NCBI GenBank assembly: GCA_937983065.1
Contig: CALKAL010000029.1
Span: forward strand, 1 to 14,873
Source of the DNA: an uncultured Bacillaceae bacterium
Lineage (GTDB): Bacteria > Bacillota > Bacilli > Bacillales > Alkalibacillaceae
Reading direction: 5' to 3'
Length of the DNA stretch: 14,873 nt
Shown here: positions 7,510-14,744 of the stretch, piece after piece
Layout: every line of letters begins with the position of its first letter
How positions within the stretch are numbered: the stretch's first letter is position 1
Notes under the pieces: generated by a model
Databases searched by the model: none
The model's input: only the letters and a program-made list of their open reading frames with translations
What the model was told of the DNA's origin: nothing
Made by a program: the position numbers and the translations under genes

Positions 7510-7583
7510 ATACATATTGCAAAAAAAACATAGGAAATAAGCCATATTATCAGGTTTTGTCGAAAAACTTTTACAATATGTAT
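7510..7583. repeat. 10-bp perfect inverted repeat in the flgB leader
   Basis: ATACATATTG at 7510-7519 is matched by CAATATGTAT at 7574-7583, with 54 nt between. The arms flank the candidate SigD promoter, and one arm overlaps the candidate SigA -10. It could be a split operator or chance in AT-rich DNA. Confidence 0.45.
7547..7573 (-). promoter_or_regulatory. Candidate SigD (sigma-28) promoter of the fla/che operon
   Basis: Minus strand: TAAA at 7570-7573, a 15-nt spacer, then CCTGATAA at 7547-7554. The -35 core is perfect, the spacing fits sigma-28 promoters, and the -10 matches 6 of 8 positions of GCCGATAA. It would start transcription about 120 nt upstream of flgB. B. subtilis also has a SigD promoter ahead of fla/che in addition to the SigA one. 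Confidence 0.42.
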
Positions 7584-7608
7584 AGAAGATCTTATAAAAA
7601 ACCGTCAA
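7579..7608 (-). promoter_or_regulatory. Candidate SigA promoter of the fla/che operon
   Basis: Minus strand: TTGACG at 7603-7608, an 18-nt spacer, TATACA at 7579-7584. This is the best housekeeping-type promoter between the codY terminator and flgB, with 5/6 and 4/6 consensus matches. The resulting leader would be about 150 nt. Confidence 0.42.
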
Positions 7609-7678
7609 AGCTTACTGCTAGTTCTAAATGACTGGTAAGAATAACTTATAAATTTTGATGTTTAACAAGCTTTTTTCA

Positions 7679-7723
7679 ATAAAAAAGCACCCAAATCCGT
7701 CAAAAAGACGAATTCGGATGCTT
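7679..7723 (-). terminator. Intrinsic terminator after codY
   Basis: The minus-strand transcript forms a 17-bp stem (arms 7707-7723 and 7685-7701) around a UUUUU loop (7702-7706), followed by U6 (7681-7686). Three pairs are G-U wobbles in this direction; they become A-C mismatches in the opposite transcript, so the element favours minus-strand reading. It starts 22 nt after the codY stop and separates the xerC-hslVU-codY operon from fla/che. Confidence 0.93.
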
Positions 7724-7744
7724 GTTATTTTTTAATTTCCGACA

Positions 7745-8524
7745 TTATTTGACACTATGTTTTTCTAACTCTAATAAAAACTTGTCATTAAGAACTTTTA
7801 TATACGTTCCTTTCATTCCTAATGAGCGGGACTCGATAACACCTGCACTTTCTAATTTACGAAGCGCATTAACGATCACTGAACGAGTAATACCTACACG
7901 GTCAGCAATTTTACTTGCAACGAGTAACCCTTCATTTCCATCGAGTTCTTCAAAAATATGTTCGATCGCTTCAAGCTCACTGTAAGAAAGAGAGTTAATC
8001 GCCATTTGAACAACTGCTTTATTTCTTGCTTCTTCCTGAATTTCTTCAGCTTTCTGATGTAAAATTTCCATACCTACAACCGTTGCAGCATATTCAGCTA
8101 ATATTAAATCGCCTTCTTCAAATTCTTCTTCCAGACGGCTTAAAATTAACGTCCCTAATCTTTCGCCTCCACCTACAATGGGAACGAGCGTTGTTAAACC
8201 TTCTTTAAATAGATCACGGTTTTCTACAGGGAATGCTGTGTATTCACTATTAACATCAATATTTGCTGTCGTTTCTGTAATTCCGAATAAGCTTTGAGCG
8301 TATTCTTCTGGAAAACGTCTTTCTTCTAGCATTCTTCTCATTCTTTCATTTTGCACTTCTTGAATCGTTGCGAAACCTAATAATTTTCCTTTTCGGCTTA
8401 ATACGAAAATGTTTGCACCGATGACATCCCTCATTGTTTTAGACATGTCATTAAAGTTCACCGCTTTGTTTGTTGATTTTAATAACATCGCATTTATAAC
8501 CCTTGTCTTTTCTAATAAACTCAT
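7745..8524 (-). CDS. codY: GTP-sensing, branched-chain amino acid-responsive global repressor CodY
   Basis: The 259-aa protein has the exact length of B. subtilis CodY. The N-terminal GAF domain (about 1-155) binds isoleucine and valine; the ligand-pocket residues known in B. subtilis are present at the same positions (R61, M62, M65, F71, V100). A linker helix leads to the C-terminal winged helix-turn-helix, whose DNA-reading segment (ASKIADRVGITRSVIVNALR, 203-222, plus KLESAG) appears identical to B. subtilis. In rich conditions CodY represses amino acid synthesis, transport, competence and motility genes. The ATG at 8524 has an AGGAGG site 7 nt upstream. It is the last gene of the xerC operon, 28 nt after hslU, and is followed by a strong terminator. 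Its own product may bind the CodY-like box 280 nt downstream, before flgB. Confidence 0.99.
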   Translation of the reverse strand: MSLLEKTRVINAMLLKSTNKAVNFNDMSKTMRDVIGANIFVLSRKGKLLGFATIQEVQNERMRRMLEERRFPEEYAQSLFGITETTANIDVNSEYTAFPVENRDLFKEGLTTLVPIVGGGERLGTLILSRLEEEFEEGDLILAEYAATVVGMEILHQKAEEIQEEARNKAVVQMAINSLSYSELEAIEHIFEELDGNEGLLVASKIADRVGITRSVIVNALRKLESAGVIESRSLGMKGTYIKVLNDKFLLELEKHSVK

Positions 8525-8552
8525 TTGAATTCCTCCTAAAAATATTTAATTT

Positions 8553-9938
8553 TTATAATATAAATTGAGACAAGTCTCTATTTTTAACTATGTTTGAAAG
8601 CTTATCTTCAACATATTGTTCTGTAATTTCTACTTCAGCCATTGAAATATCGGGAGCTTCAAAGGATAAGTCTTCTAACAATTTTTCCATAATCGTATAA
8701 AGTCTTCTCGCTCCAATATTGTCTGTGTCCTGGTTAACGGTATATGCAATTTCAGCTATTTTTCGAATCGCTTCATTAGAAAATGTCAGTTTTATACCTT
8801 CAGTTTCTAATAAAGAAACATATTGTTTAATGATTGCATTGGATGGTTCAGTTAAAATATTAACGAAGTCCTCTACCATTAAATCACTTAACTCAACTCG
8901 AATTGGAAAACGTCCTTGTAGCTCTGGAATTAAGTCAGAGGGCTTTGCCATATGGAAGGCACCAGCAGCGATAAACAAAATATGATCGGTTTTAACTGCA
9001 CCGTATTTTGTCACGACGGTTGAACCTTCAACGATTGGCAAAATATCACGTTGAACACCTTCTCTTGATACATTCGCCTGGCTATCGTCTTTTCCACAAA
9101 TTTTGTCAATTTCATCGATGAAAATAATTCCTGTCTGTTCAGCTTGTTCGATAGCTATTTGATGAATCTCATCCATATCAATCATTTTTTCTGCTTCTAC
9201 TTGAGTTAATACTTCTCTCGCCTCTTTAACGGGTAGACGCCGCCTTTTCTTTTTCTTCGGCATTAAATTTCCAAGGGCATCTTGCATATTTAATCCCATT
9301 TGCTCCATACCCGAACCTTGTAGCATGTCAAACATTGATGGTGGTTGCTCTTCGACTTCAATCGTTACGATGAAATCTTCAAGCTCCCCGTTGGCTAACT
9401 GTTCTTTTATTTTTGTCCTTTTTTCAACAACTGTTTGATCAACTTGTTCGTTTTCGCTTGAGTCTTCCTGCTGATTGAATAACATCTCGAGCGGATTTTT
9501 AACTTGGTTCGTTTTTTTCTTCTCAGGAACGATTAATTTTACAAGACGTTGGTTCGCTATTTTTCTCGCCTCATCTTGTATATCTAACATCTTTTCCTTT
9601 TTCACAAGACGGACGCTCGTCTCAACTAAATCCCGAACCATCGACTCTACATCGCGGCCAACATAGCCAACCTCTGTAAACTTCGTCGCTTCAACTTTAA
9701 TAAAAGGTGAGCCGATTAATTTCGCTAATCGTCTGGCAAGCTCGGTTTTCCCTACGCCTGTTGGACCTATCATTAAAATGTTTTTAGGAACGACTTCATC
9801 TTTCAAATTGTCGGGTAAATTCATTCGTCTATATCGATTTCGTAAGGCGATTGAAAGTGCTTTTTTGGCTTCTTTTTGTCCGATGACATATTGATCAAGC
9901 TTTTCAACCAATTGTCTCGGTGTTAATTGTGTACCCAT
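8553..9938 (-). CDS. hslU: HslU (ClpY) AAA+ ATPase unfoldase of the HslVU protease
   Basis: The 461-aa hexameric ATPase recognises, unfolds and threads substrates into the HslV chamber. Walker A GPTGVGKT is at 58-65, the pore-loop motif GYVG at 91-94, a variable charged I-domain at about 110-245 (with a KKKKRRR patch near 228-234), Walker B FIDEID at 273-278, the arginine-bearing QGRFPIRV at 341-348, and sensor-2 GARRL at 409-413. The C-terminus RDLSQFIL is the tail that inserts between HslV subunits to activate them. The ATG at 9938 has an AAGGGAG site 8 nt upstream and follows hslV by 13 nt. The two form the CodWX/ClpQY protease of Bacillus. Confidence 0.99.
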   Translation of the reverse strand: MGTQLTPRQLVEKLDQYVIGQKEAKKALSIALRNRYRRMNLPDNLKDEVVPKNILMIGPTGVGKTELARRLAKLIGSPFIKVEATKFTEVGYVGRDVESMVRDLVETSVRLVKKEKMLDIQDEARKIANQRLVKLIVPEKKKTNQVKNPLEMLFNQQEDSSENEQVDQTVVEKRTKIKEQLANGELEDFIVTIEVEEQPPSMFDMLQGSGMEQMGLNMQDALGNLMPKKKKRRRLPVKEAREVLTQVEAEKMIDMDEIHQIAIEQAEQTGIIFIDEIDKICGKDDSQANVSREGVQRDILPIVEGSTVVTKYGAVKTDHILFIAAGAFHMAKPSDLIPELQGRFPIRVELSDLMVEDFVNILTEPSNAIIKQYVSLLETEGIKLTFSNEAIRKIAEIAYTVNQDTDNIGARRLYTIMEKLLEDLSFEAPDISMAEVEITEQYVEDKLSNIVKNRDLSQFIL

Positions 9939-9951
9939 TTATGCATCTCCC

Positions 9952-10500
9952 TTACTCATCTAAAGTTTCAACAATAATATTATCATTCGTGTACACACAA
10001 ATTTCACTTGCAATAGTCAAGGCAGCTTCGGCGATTTCTTTTGCACTTAAATCACTCGAATAACGTTTTAATGCTCTTCCCGCACTTAACGCAAAATTAC
10101 CTCCAGAACCAATTGCTAATATTTGATCATCAGGTTCAATTACTTCTCCAGTTCCTGATACTAAAAGCATCGTGTTTTGGTCCATAACGATGAGAAGTGC
10201 TTCAAGCTTCCGTAATACGCGGTCGCTTCGCCATTCTTTTGCGAGTTCAACAGCTGCTCTTGATAGTTGACCGTTATACTTTTCTAAATAAGCTTCAAAC
10301 TTTTCAAATAACGTAAACGCATCGGCAACAGTTCCCGCAAACCCAGCTAAAACTTTTCCTGAATAAAGTCTTCTCACTTTTCGAGCGGTATGCTTCATAA
10401 CTACCGCTTCGCCAAAGGTTACTTGACCATCACCACTCATTGCCGATTTTCCATTATGTTGGATTGCAAAAATGGTCGTTGCATGAAATTGCTGTTTCAC
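9952..10500 (-). CDS. hslV: HslV (ClpQ) peptidase subunit of the HslVU protease (GTG start)
   Basis: HslV forms the double-ring proteolytic chamber. The core HATTIFAIQHNGKSAMSGDG, then QVTFGEAVVMKHTARKVRRL, and the later GSGGNFALSAGRAL and EICVYTNDNIIVE are typical. The frame runs up to ATG 10524, which overlaps the xerC stop as ATGA. I prefer GTG 10500: a GAAGGGG site lies 5 nt upstream, and it gives 182 aa with an N-terminus (MKQQFHATTIF) of the length seen in B. subtilis ClpQ, while the site before ATG 10524 is too close. B. subtilis ClpQ (MSSFHATT) uses an N-terminal Ser as nucleophile; here that Ser is absent from either possible start, so the Thr-Thr pair at residues 8-9 is the likely nucleophile after propeptide removal. 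Function is certain, start and nucleophile are inferred. Confidence 0.96.
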   Translation of the reverse strand: MKQQFHATTIFAIQHNGKSAMSGDGQVTFGEAVVMKHTARKVRRLYSGKVLAGFAGTVADAFTLFEKFEAYLEKYNGQLSRAAVELAKEWRSDRVLRKLEALLIVMDQNTMLLVSGTGEVIEPDDQILAIGSGGNFALSAGRALKRYSSDLSAKEIAEAALTIASEICVYTNDNIIVETLDE

Positions 10501-10505
10501 AAAAA

Positions 10506-10512
10506 CCCCTTC
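10506..10512 (-). promoter_or_regulatory. hslV ribosome binding site that favours GTG 10500
   Basis: GAAGGGG on the minus strand ends 5 nt before GTG 10500. The alternative ATG 10524 has only GAGGG one nucleotide upstream, too close for normal use. Confidence 0.6.
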
Positions 10513-10520
10513 TTTCCCAT

Positions 10521-11414
10521 TCATGCCCTCGGATGAGCATTTTTATAAATCGTTTGTAAATAATCTTTCGTTACATGTGTGTAAATTTGCGTGGATGATA
10601 AATTTTCATGCCCGAGCATTTCTTGAACCGAACGCATATCTGCTCCTTCATTTAAAAGATGTGTTGCAAAGGTATGACGTAATTTATGTGGGTGAATTGC
10701 CGAAGTAAGAGCGGCTTTTTTAATCATTTCGTTTAAAATATGTCGAATGCCGCGTGTCGTTAACGGTTTTCCTAAATGATTTAAAAACAAAATATCCGTT
10801 TGTTCATCTGATTTCATAAGTAGTTCCTTTCGACTATGTTTTAAATAGTTATTCAAAGCGTCTTCAGCGTACATGCCAAAAGGAACATATCGTTCTTTAT
10901 TACCTTTACCGATCACTAACAACGTACCGACATTAAAATCAATATCGCTCACCTTTAATTGAACTAATTCACTAACACGAATCCCCGTTGCATAAAACAA
11001 TTCTATAATCGCTTGGTTTCTCACACTTAAAGGTGTATCGAGTTTTTCAACTTCAAACAATTTTTCTAATTCTTCCTTATAAAAAAAATCAGGAATCGTT
11101 TTTTGCATTTTCGGCAATGAAATTTGATGAAAAGGATTCGATTCAATATAATGCTCACGTTCTAAAAACTTAAAAAAAGCTCTCATGCTTGAAAGTTTTC
11201 TAGATACCGAGCGTCTCGATAGTCCCTTCTCAAAAAGCTCGGTTAAATATAGACGAATGGCCTGGTGATTCACTTCCGAAAAAGCGTTTATCATTTCCTT
11301 CTCGATAAATGAATGAAACTGTTCAATATCTGCCAAGTAATTTTTAATCGTATGTAAAGAGGCATTTTTTTCTACTTTTAAATACGTTTCAAATTCGGAA
11401 ATTGTTTTGATCAC
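10521..11414 (-). CDS. xerC: Tyrosine recombinase XerC (CodV)
   Basis: The 297-aa site-specific recombinase works with XerD at the dif site to resolve chromosome dimers. The N-terminal SAM-like core-binding domain covers about 1-85 (ISEFETYLKVEKNASLHTIK). The catalytic domain shows the full set of residues: R146 (ATGIRVSEL), K170 (GKGNKER), H243 and R246 (HPHKLRHTFATHLL), H269 (LGHE) and the nucleophile Y278 (TQIYTH). The start is GTG 11414 with a GGAGGG site 8 nt upstream. It is the first gene of the operon with hslV, hslU and codY, as codV is in B. subtilis, but is not preceded by trmFO. Position and gene order favour the housekeeping XerC role over an element-borne integrase. Confidence 0.96.
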   Translation of the reverse strand: MIKTISEFETYLKVEKNASLHTIKNYLADIEQFHSFIEKEMINAFSEVNHQAIRLYLTELFEKGLSRRSVSRKLSSMRAFFKFLEREHYIESNPFHQISLPKMQKTIPDFFYKEELEKLFEVEKLDTPLSVRNQAIIELFYATGIRVSELVQLKVSDIDFNVGTLLVIGKGNKERYVPFGMYAEDALNNYLKHSRKELLMKSDEQTDILFLNHLGKPLTTRGIRHILNEMIKKAALTSAIHPHKLRHTFATHLLNEGADMRSVQEMLGHENLSSTQIYTHVTKDYLQTIYKNAHPRA

Positions 11415-11432
11415 CGTTAATTCCCTCCACAG

Positions 11433-11449
11433 TGATACTTATAATATCA
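11433..11449. promoter_or_regulatory. Near-palindrome over the -10 of the proximal xerC promoter
   Basis: The minus-strand 17-mer TGATATTATAAGTATCA is symmetric at 6 of 8 arm positions and covers the -10 of the proximal promoter. It may be an operator; no named regulator motif fits it well. It is AT-rich, so chance symmetry is possible. Confidence 0.3.
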
Positions 11450-11469
11450 AACTCTTCGGAGTATTTCAA
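11441..11469 (-). promoter_or_regulatory. Candidate proximal SigA promoter of xerC-hslVU-codY
   Basis: Minus strand: TTGAAA at 11464-11469, a 17-nt spacer, TATTAT at 11441-11446, with TG at the extended -10 position. The start point would fall just upstream of the xerC ribosome binding site. Confidence 0.55.
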
Positions 11470-11521
11470 TTATTTTCACAGTTTTGTAATAATAAAAATC
11501 CGAAATTATGCACCATTTAAC

Positions 11522-11550
11522 ATCATAAAGGATTAAAAATTGTGTGTCAA
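11522..11550 (-). promoter_or_regulatory. Strong distal SigA promoter of xerC-hslVU-codY
   Basis: Minus strand: perfect TTGACA at 11545-11550, an ideal 17-nt spacer, TATGAT at 11522-11527 (5/6). It lies downstream of the topA terminator and would give a leader of about 100 nt. The -35 sits inside a perfect inverted repeat (AAAATTG-N5-CAATTTT, 11536-11554). Confidence 0.75.
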
Positions 11551-11554
11551 TTTT
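11536..11554. promoter_or_regulatory. Perfect inverted repeat over the -35 of the distal xerC promoter, possible operator
   Basis: AAAATTG (11548-11554) and CAATTTT (11536-11542), read on the minus strand, form a 7-bp perfect dyad around ACACA. Its position over the -35 suits a repressor site. It does not match CodY, PerR or Rex consensus closely, so the regulator is unknown. Confidence 0.35.
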
Positions 11555-11619
11555 AAATACTTTGCTAAGTACATCTTTCACATTTTGTCTACAATTTATT
11601 CATTAAAATAAAATATCAT

Positions 11620-11650
11620 AAAAAAAAGCGAGCAGATAAGACTGCTCACT
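11620..11650 (-). terminator. Intrinsic terminator of topA overlapping its stop codon
   Basis: The minus-strand RNA forms a 9-bp stem AGUGAGCAG / CUGCUCGCU (arms 11642-11650 and 11627-11635, one G-U pair) with a UCUUAU loop, followed by eight U residues (11620-11627). The topA stop TGA (11646-11648) is inside the first arm. Confidence 0.92.
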
Positions 11651-13721
11651 TTTGTGTTTCTTCTTTATAATCACACGTTGTACAGACAATTTGTGTACCT
11701 TTTTTCTGCTTTTTCTCAACTAATAAAGATTCACATTTCGGACATGGACGTTCTACTGGTTTATCCCATGATACGAAATCACAGTCAGGGAATTGATCAC
11801 ATCCGTAAAAAGTGCGGCGTTTTTTACTTTTTCGCTCAACAATCTGTCCTTTTTTACATTTAGGACAGGTGACCCCGATTTCTTTTAAAATCGGTTTTGT
11901 GTTGCGGCAATCAGGGAAATTCGAACAGGCTAAAAACTTACCGTATCTTCCCATTTTATAAACCATTTCATGGCCACATTTTTCACACTGCTCACCAGCT
12001 AATTCGTCTTTCACTTCGATTTTTTCAACTTCTTCTTCAGCCTTTTTCAAATGCTTTTCGAAGTCACCGTAAAATTCATGAATAATTTCGCGCCATTCTT
12101 TCGTACCTTCTTCAATTTCATCTAAATCGTTTTCCATTTTTGCTGTAAAATGAACATCGATAATTTCAGGGAAATATTGTTGAAGCATTTCAATGACGAC
12201 TTCACCTAATTCTGTAGGAACGAAGCGTCGATTGTCTAAAGCAACATAGCCCCTTCTTTGAATCGTATCTAATGTTGGCGCATATGTTGATGGTCTCCCG
12301 ATTCCTTTTTCCTCTAGAGTTTTTACTAATCGAGCTTCAGTATATCGCGGTGGTGGCTGTGTGAAATGTTGCTCGGGATCAATCTTTTCTGCCTTTGCTT
12401 GATCTCCTTCAACTAAAGGAGGAAGTAGCTTATTTTCATCCTTTACTGAATCATCGGTATCTTCAACATATAATGTCATAAACCCTTTAAATTTCACTTG
12501 AGAACCATTCGCTCGAAACTCAACATTCCCATTTGTTAGATGAGCTGTCACTGTATCTAAAATAGCAGGTGCCATTTGACTGGCGACAAATCGATCCCAT
12601 ATCAATTTATAAAGACGATATTGATCTCTCGATAGTTTATCTTTAATTGAAGCTGGTTCGTATAAAACCGATGTCGGCCTAATCGCCTCATGGGCATCTT
12701 GAGCACGCTCACTATTTTTTGTTTTCTTACGCTGACTTAAATAATTTTTTCCGTATTTTTTTTCGATATAGCTAGCAGTTTCATTGATCGCTGTATCTGA
12801 AATTCGAGTGGAGTCGGTACGCATGTAAGTAATTAAACCTGTAATACCGTCTCTTCCACCTAAATTAATTCCCTCATACAATTGTTGGGCGACCATCATC
12901 GTTTTTCTTGCCCGGAAATTTAATTTTCTTGCTGCTTCTTGTTGTAATGATGATGTCGTAAAAGGTAATGCAGGATTTCTTCTTCGTTCCCGCTTTTTGA
13001 CTTCTTGAATGGTAAATTGATCCCCTTTTAACTCATTTAAAATCGCTTTAACATCATCTTCAGATTTTAATTCTGCTTTCTTACCGTTTATCCCGTAAAA
13101 TTTAGCTTCAAACGGTTTCTTTTCATACGTAAACTGCCCTGTAATCGACCAATATTCTTCTGGTTTGAAATTTTTTATTTCGTTTTCCCGGTCGATTATT
13201 AATTTTACTGCGACAGACTGAACACGACCTGCGCTTAAGCCCTTTTTCACTTTTTTCCAAAGCAAAGGACTTATATTGTATCCGACTAACCGATCGAGTA
13301 CACGCCGAGCTTGCTGGGCATCCACTAAATCCATATCGATGGAACGTGGTTCTTTAAACGAAGACTTAACAGCATCCTTTGTAATTTCGTTAAAGACGAC
13401 ACGACAATCACTATCTTCTTCTATGTTTAATGTTTTTGCTAAATGCCAAGCAATGGCTTCCCCTTCACGGTCTGGGTCCGCTGCTAAATAAACCTTCTTA
13501 GCTTTTTTTGCAGCCTTTTTCAAATCATTTAATATAGGACCTTTTCCGCGAATCGTAATATATTTAGGTTCAAAATCATTTTCAACATCGACACCCATTT
13601 GGCTTTTTGGTAAATCAATTACGTGCCCCATCGATGCTTTTACTGAATATTTTTTACCTAAATATCGTTCAATTGTCTTTGCTTTTGCTGGTGATTCAAC
13701 GATTACTAAATACTCCGACAT
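11646..13721 (-). CDS. topA: DNA topoisomerase I (type IA) TopA
   Basis: The 691-aa enzyme relaxes negative supercoils by single-strand passage and has the same length as B. subtilis TopA. The Toprim domain opens with YLVIVESPAKAKTIERYLG (catalytic Glu at 9) and has the metal-binding DPDREGEA at 82-89. The catalytic tyrosine is Y299 in ITYMRTDST. The type IA core runs to about residue 570. Three C-terminal four-cysteine zinc ribbons follow: CEKC...CSNFPDC, CPKC...CDQFPDC and CPKC...CTTC, which bind single-stranded DNA. The ATG at 13721 has an AGGGGGA site about 8 nt upstream. It has its own promoter and terminator, so it can be transcribed apart from dprA. Type IA activity is essential or nearly so in most bacteria. 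Confidence 0.99.
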   Translation of the reverse strand: MSEYLVIVESPAKAKTIERYLGKKYSVKASMGHVIDLPKSQMGVDVENDFEPKYITIRGKGPILNDLKKAAKKAKKVYLAADPDREGEAIAWHLAKTLNIEEDSDCRVVFNEITKDAVKSSFKEPRSIDMDLVDAQQARRVLDRLVGYNISPLLWKKVKKGLSAGRVQSVAVKLIIDRENEIKNFKPEEYWSITGQFTYEKKPFEAKFYGINGKKAELKSEDDVKAILNELKGDQFTIQEVKKRERRRNPALPFTTSSLQQEAARKLNFRARKTMMVAQQLYEGINLGGRDGITGLITYMRTDSTRISDTAINETASYIEKKYGKNYLSQRKKTKNSERAQDAHEAIRPTSVLYEPASIKDKLSRDQYRLYKLIWDRFVASQMAPAILDTVTAHLTNGNVEFRANGSQVKFKGFMTLYVEDTDDSVKDENKLLPPLVEGDQAKAEKIDPEQHFTQPPPRYTEARLVKTLEEKGIGRPSTYAPTLDTIQRRGYVALDNRRFVPTELGEVVIEMLQQYFPEIIDVHFTAKMENDLDEIEEGTKEWREIIHEFYGDFEKHLKKAEEEVEKIEVKDELAGEQCEKCGHEMVYKMGRYGKFLACSNFPDCRNTKPILKEIGVTCPKCKKGQIVERKSKKRRTFYGCDQFPDCDFVSWDKPVERPCPKCESLLVEKKQKKGTQIVCTTCDYKEETQK

Positions 13722-13765
13722 AAACTTTATCCCCCTACGAGGTAATTTGCATCATAATCCCATTC

Positions 13766-13795
13766 ATTATTAAATAAATAGGTGGTGTTTGTCAA
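13766..13795 (-). promoter_or_regulatory. SigA promoter of topA
   Basis: Minus strand: perfect TTGACA at 13790-13795, an 18-nt spacer, AATAAT at 13766-13771 (5/6). It lies in the 100-nt gap after dprA and would give a leader of roughly 35-40 nt. Confidence 0.68.
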
Positions 13796-13821
13796 ACTAC
13801 TTTTATTTTTTATTTTAAATT

Positions 13822-14715
13822 TCAACCGATTTCATAACGAAAAAGGTGAGTTAAATGTTCTAATAACTGATCTCCATTAATGATCGGTGTTGCGCCTTCT
13901 TGAATCAATTTTAAACAGCCCTTTGCTTCATTCAAAAAAATTGAATCAGGAACAGCAAACACTTCTTTACCTTGTTCTAATGCTTGATCTGCCGTTATCA
14001 TTGTACCACTTTTCTCTGCCGCTTCAATGATTAAAACAGCTGAGGATAATCCACTTATTAACCGATTTCTTTCAGGGAAATGCCATTTTTGTGGTTTCAT
14101 ATGAGGCGGGTATTCTGAAATGATCAGTCCATTTTCAGCAATTGACTGAAATAATGAAAGATGTTGTTTCGGGTAAATATGATGAAAACCAAATCCTAAC
14201 ACAGCAATTGTGTTTCCGCTTAATTGTAAAGCTAACTGGTGGCTCATCGCATCTATACCATATGCTAAGCCACTAACAATCGTTATATCATTTTCAATCA
14301 TTGGCTTTAATAACGTATTAATTTTTAAAGATGCTTGTTTGGACGGCCTTCGAGATCCGATGACTGCAACGCGTTTTTTCGATAATAAACTTAAATTTCC
14401 TTTCCAATAAAGAATTAAAGGTGGATCGGGAATTTGTTTTAAAGATTTAGGAAATGCGGAATCAAAAATGGTAAGTGGAGAAAACTTTTTATAAAGAATA
14501 TTGGAGTTTGTTTTTCGCTCAGCATCGTGAAGATGGTTATATAGATGAATTGAATCTTGGGGACTCATTTGAAAAGCAGTTTGAAGGTCATTTATTGTCA
14601 AATCGTTTAATTTGTTTAACCTTCGATCACTTTTTAAGTAATGCTGAACTTTTTTCCGATTTAGTCGGTTAAACTGCATTAAGTGAAATAGTTCAAAGGA
14701 TAAATGATTAATCAA
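13822..14715 (-). CDS. dprA: DNA-processing protein DprA (Smf)
   Basis: The 297-aa protein binds single-stranded DNA taken up in transformation and loads RecA. An N-terminal helical region (about 1-75) precedes the Rossmann-like DprA domain. Visible motifs are VAVIGSRRPS (116-125), SGLAYGIDAMSHQLAL (148-163), AVLGFGFHHIYP (171-182), FPERNRLISGLS (213-224), SGTMITADQALEQGKEVFAVP (from 236) and LIQEGATPI (270-278). The start is TTG 14715 with a strong AGGAGG site 8 nt upstream. The length equals that of the B. subtilis protein, and no separate C-terminal winged-helix extension is seen. Where many homologues have a Gly-Thr/Ser-Asn near the end, this protein reads KGCLKLI (265-271), a mild departure. 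It lies directly before topA, as in B. subtilis. Confidence 0.97.
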   Translation of the reverse strand: MINHLSFELFHLMQFNRLNRKKVQHYLKSDRRLNKLNDLTINDLQTAFQMSPQDSIHLYNHLHDAERKTNSNILYKKFSPLTIFDSAFPKSLKQIPDPPLILYWKGNLSLLSKKRVAVIGSRRPSKQASLKINTLLKPMIENDITIVSGLAYGIDAMSHQLALQLSGNTIAVLGFGFHHIYPKQHLSLFQSIAENGLIISEYPPHMKPQKWHFPERNRLISGLSSAVLIIEAAEKSGTMITADQALEQGKEVFAVPDSIFLNEAKGCLKLIQEGATPIINGDQLLEHLTHLFRYEIG

Positions 14716-14744
14716 TAGCTGAACCTCCTAAAACCATTTAAAAA

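Noticed and set aside
7489..7522. Further SigA-like pairs in the flgB leader, such as TTGCAA (7517-7522) with GATATT 18 nt on
   Set aside because: Only 4/6 matches in each hexamer; AT-rich sequence yields many such pairs.
7669..7688. GCTTTTTT-CAAT-AAAAAAGC palindrome next to the codY terminator
   Set aside because: It is made mostly of the terminator's own U-run and an opposing A/T run; the stem would be weak. I treat it as by-product of the terminator.
10501..10524. hslV starting at ATG 10524 (overlapping the xerC stop)
   Set aside because: Its Shine-Dalgarno is one nucleotide away, and it would add eight residues absent from the Bacillus homologue. It remains possible through coupling.
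10521..11414. xerC as the integrase of a mobile element
   Set aside because: It has XerC length, is locked in the conserved xerC-hslV-hslU-codY order, and has no attachment-site repeats or cargo next to it.
11415..11645. A degraded trmFO remnant in the topA-xerC gap
   Set aside because: The gap is AT-rich, holds regulatory signals, and reads to no FAD-binding or TrmFO-like motif in the frames I inspected.
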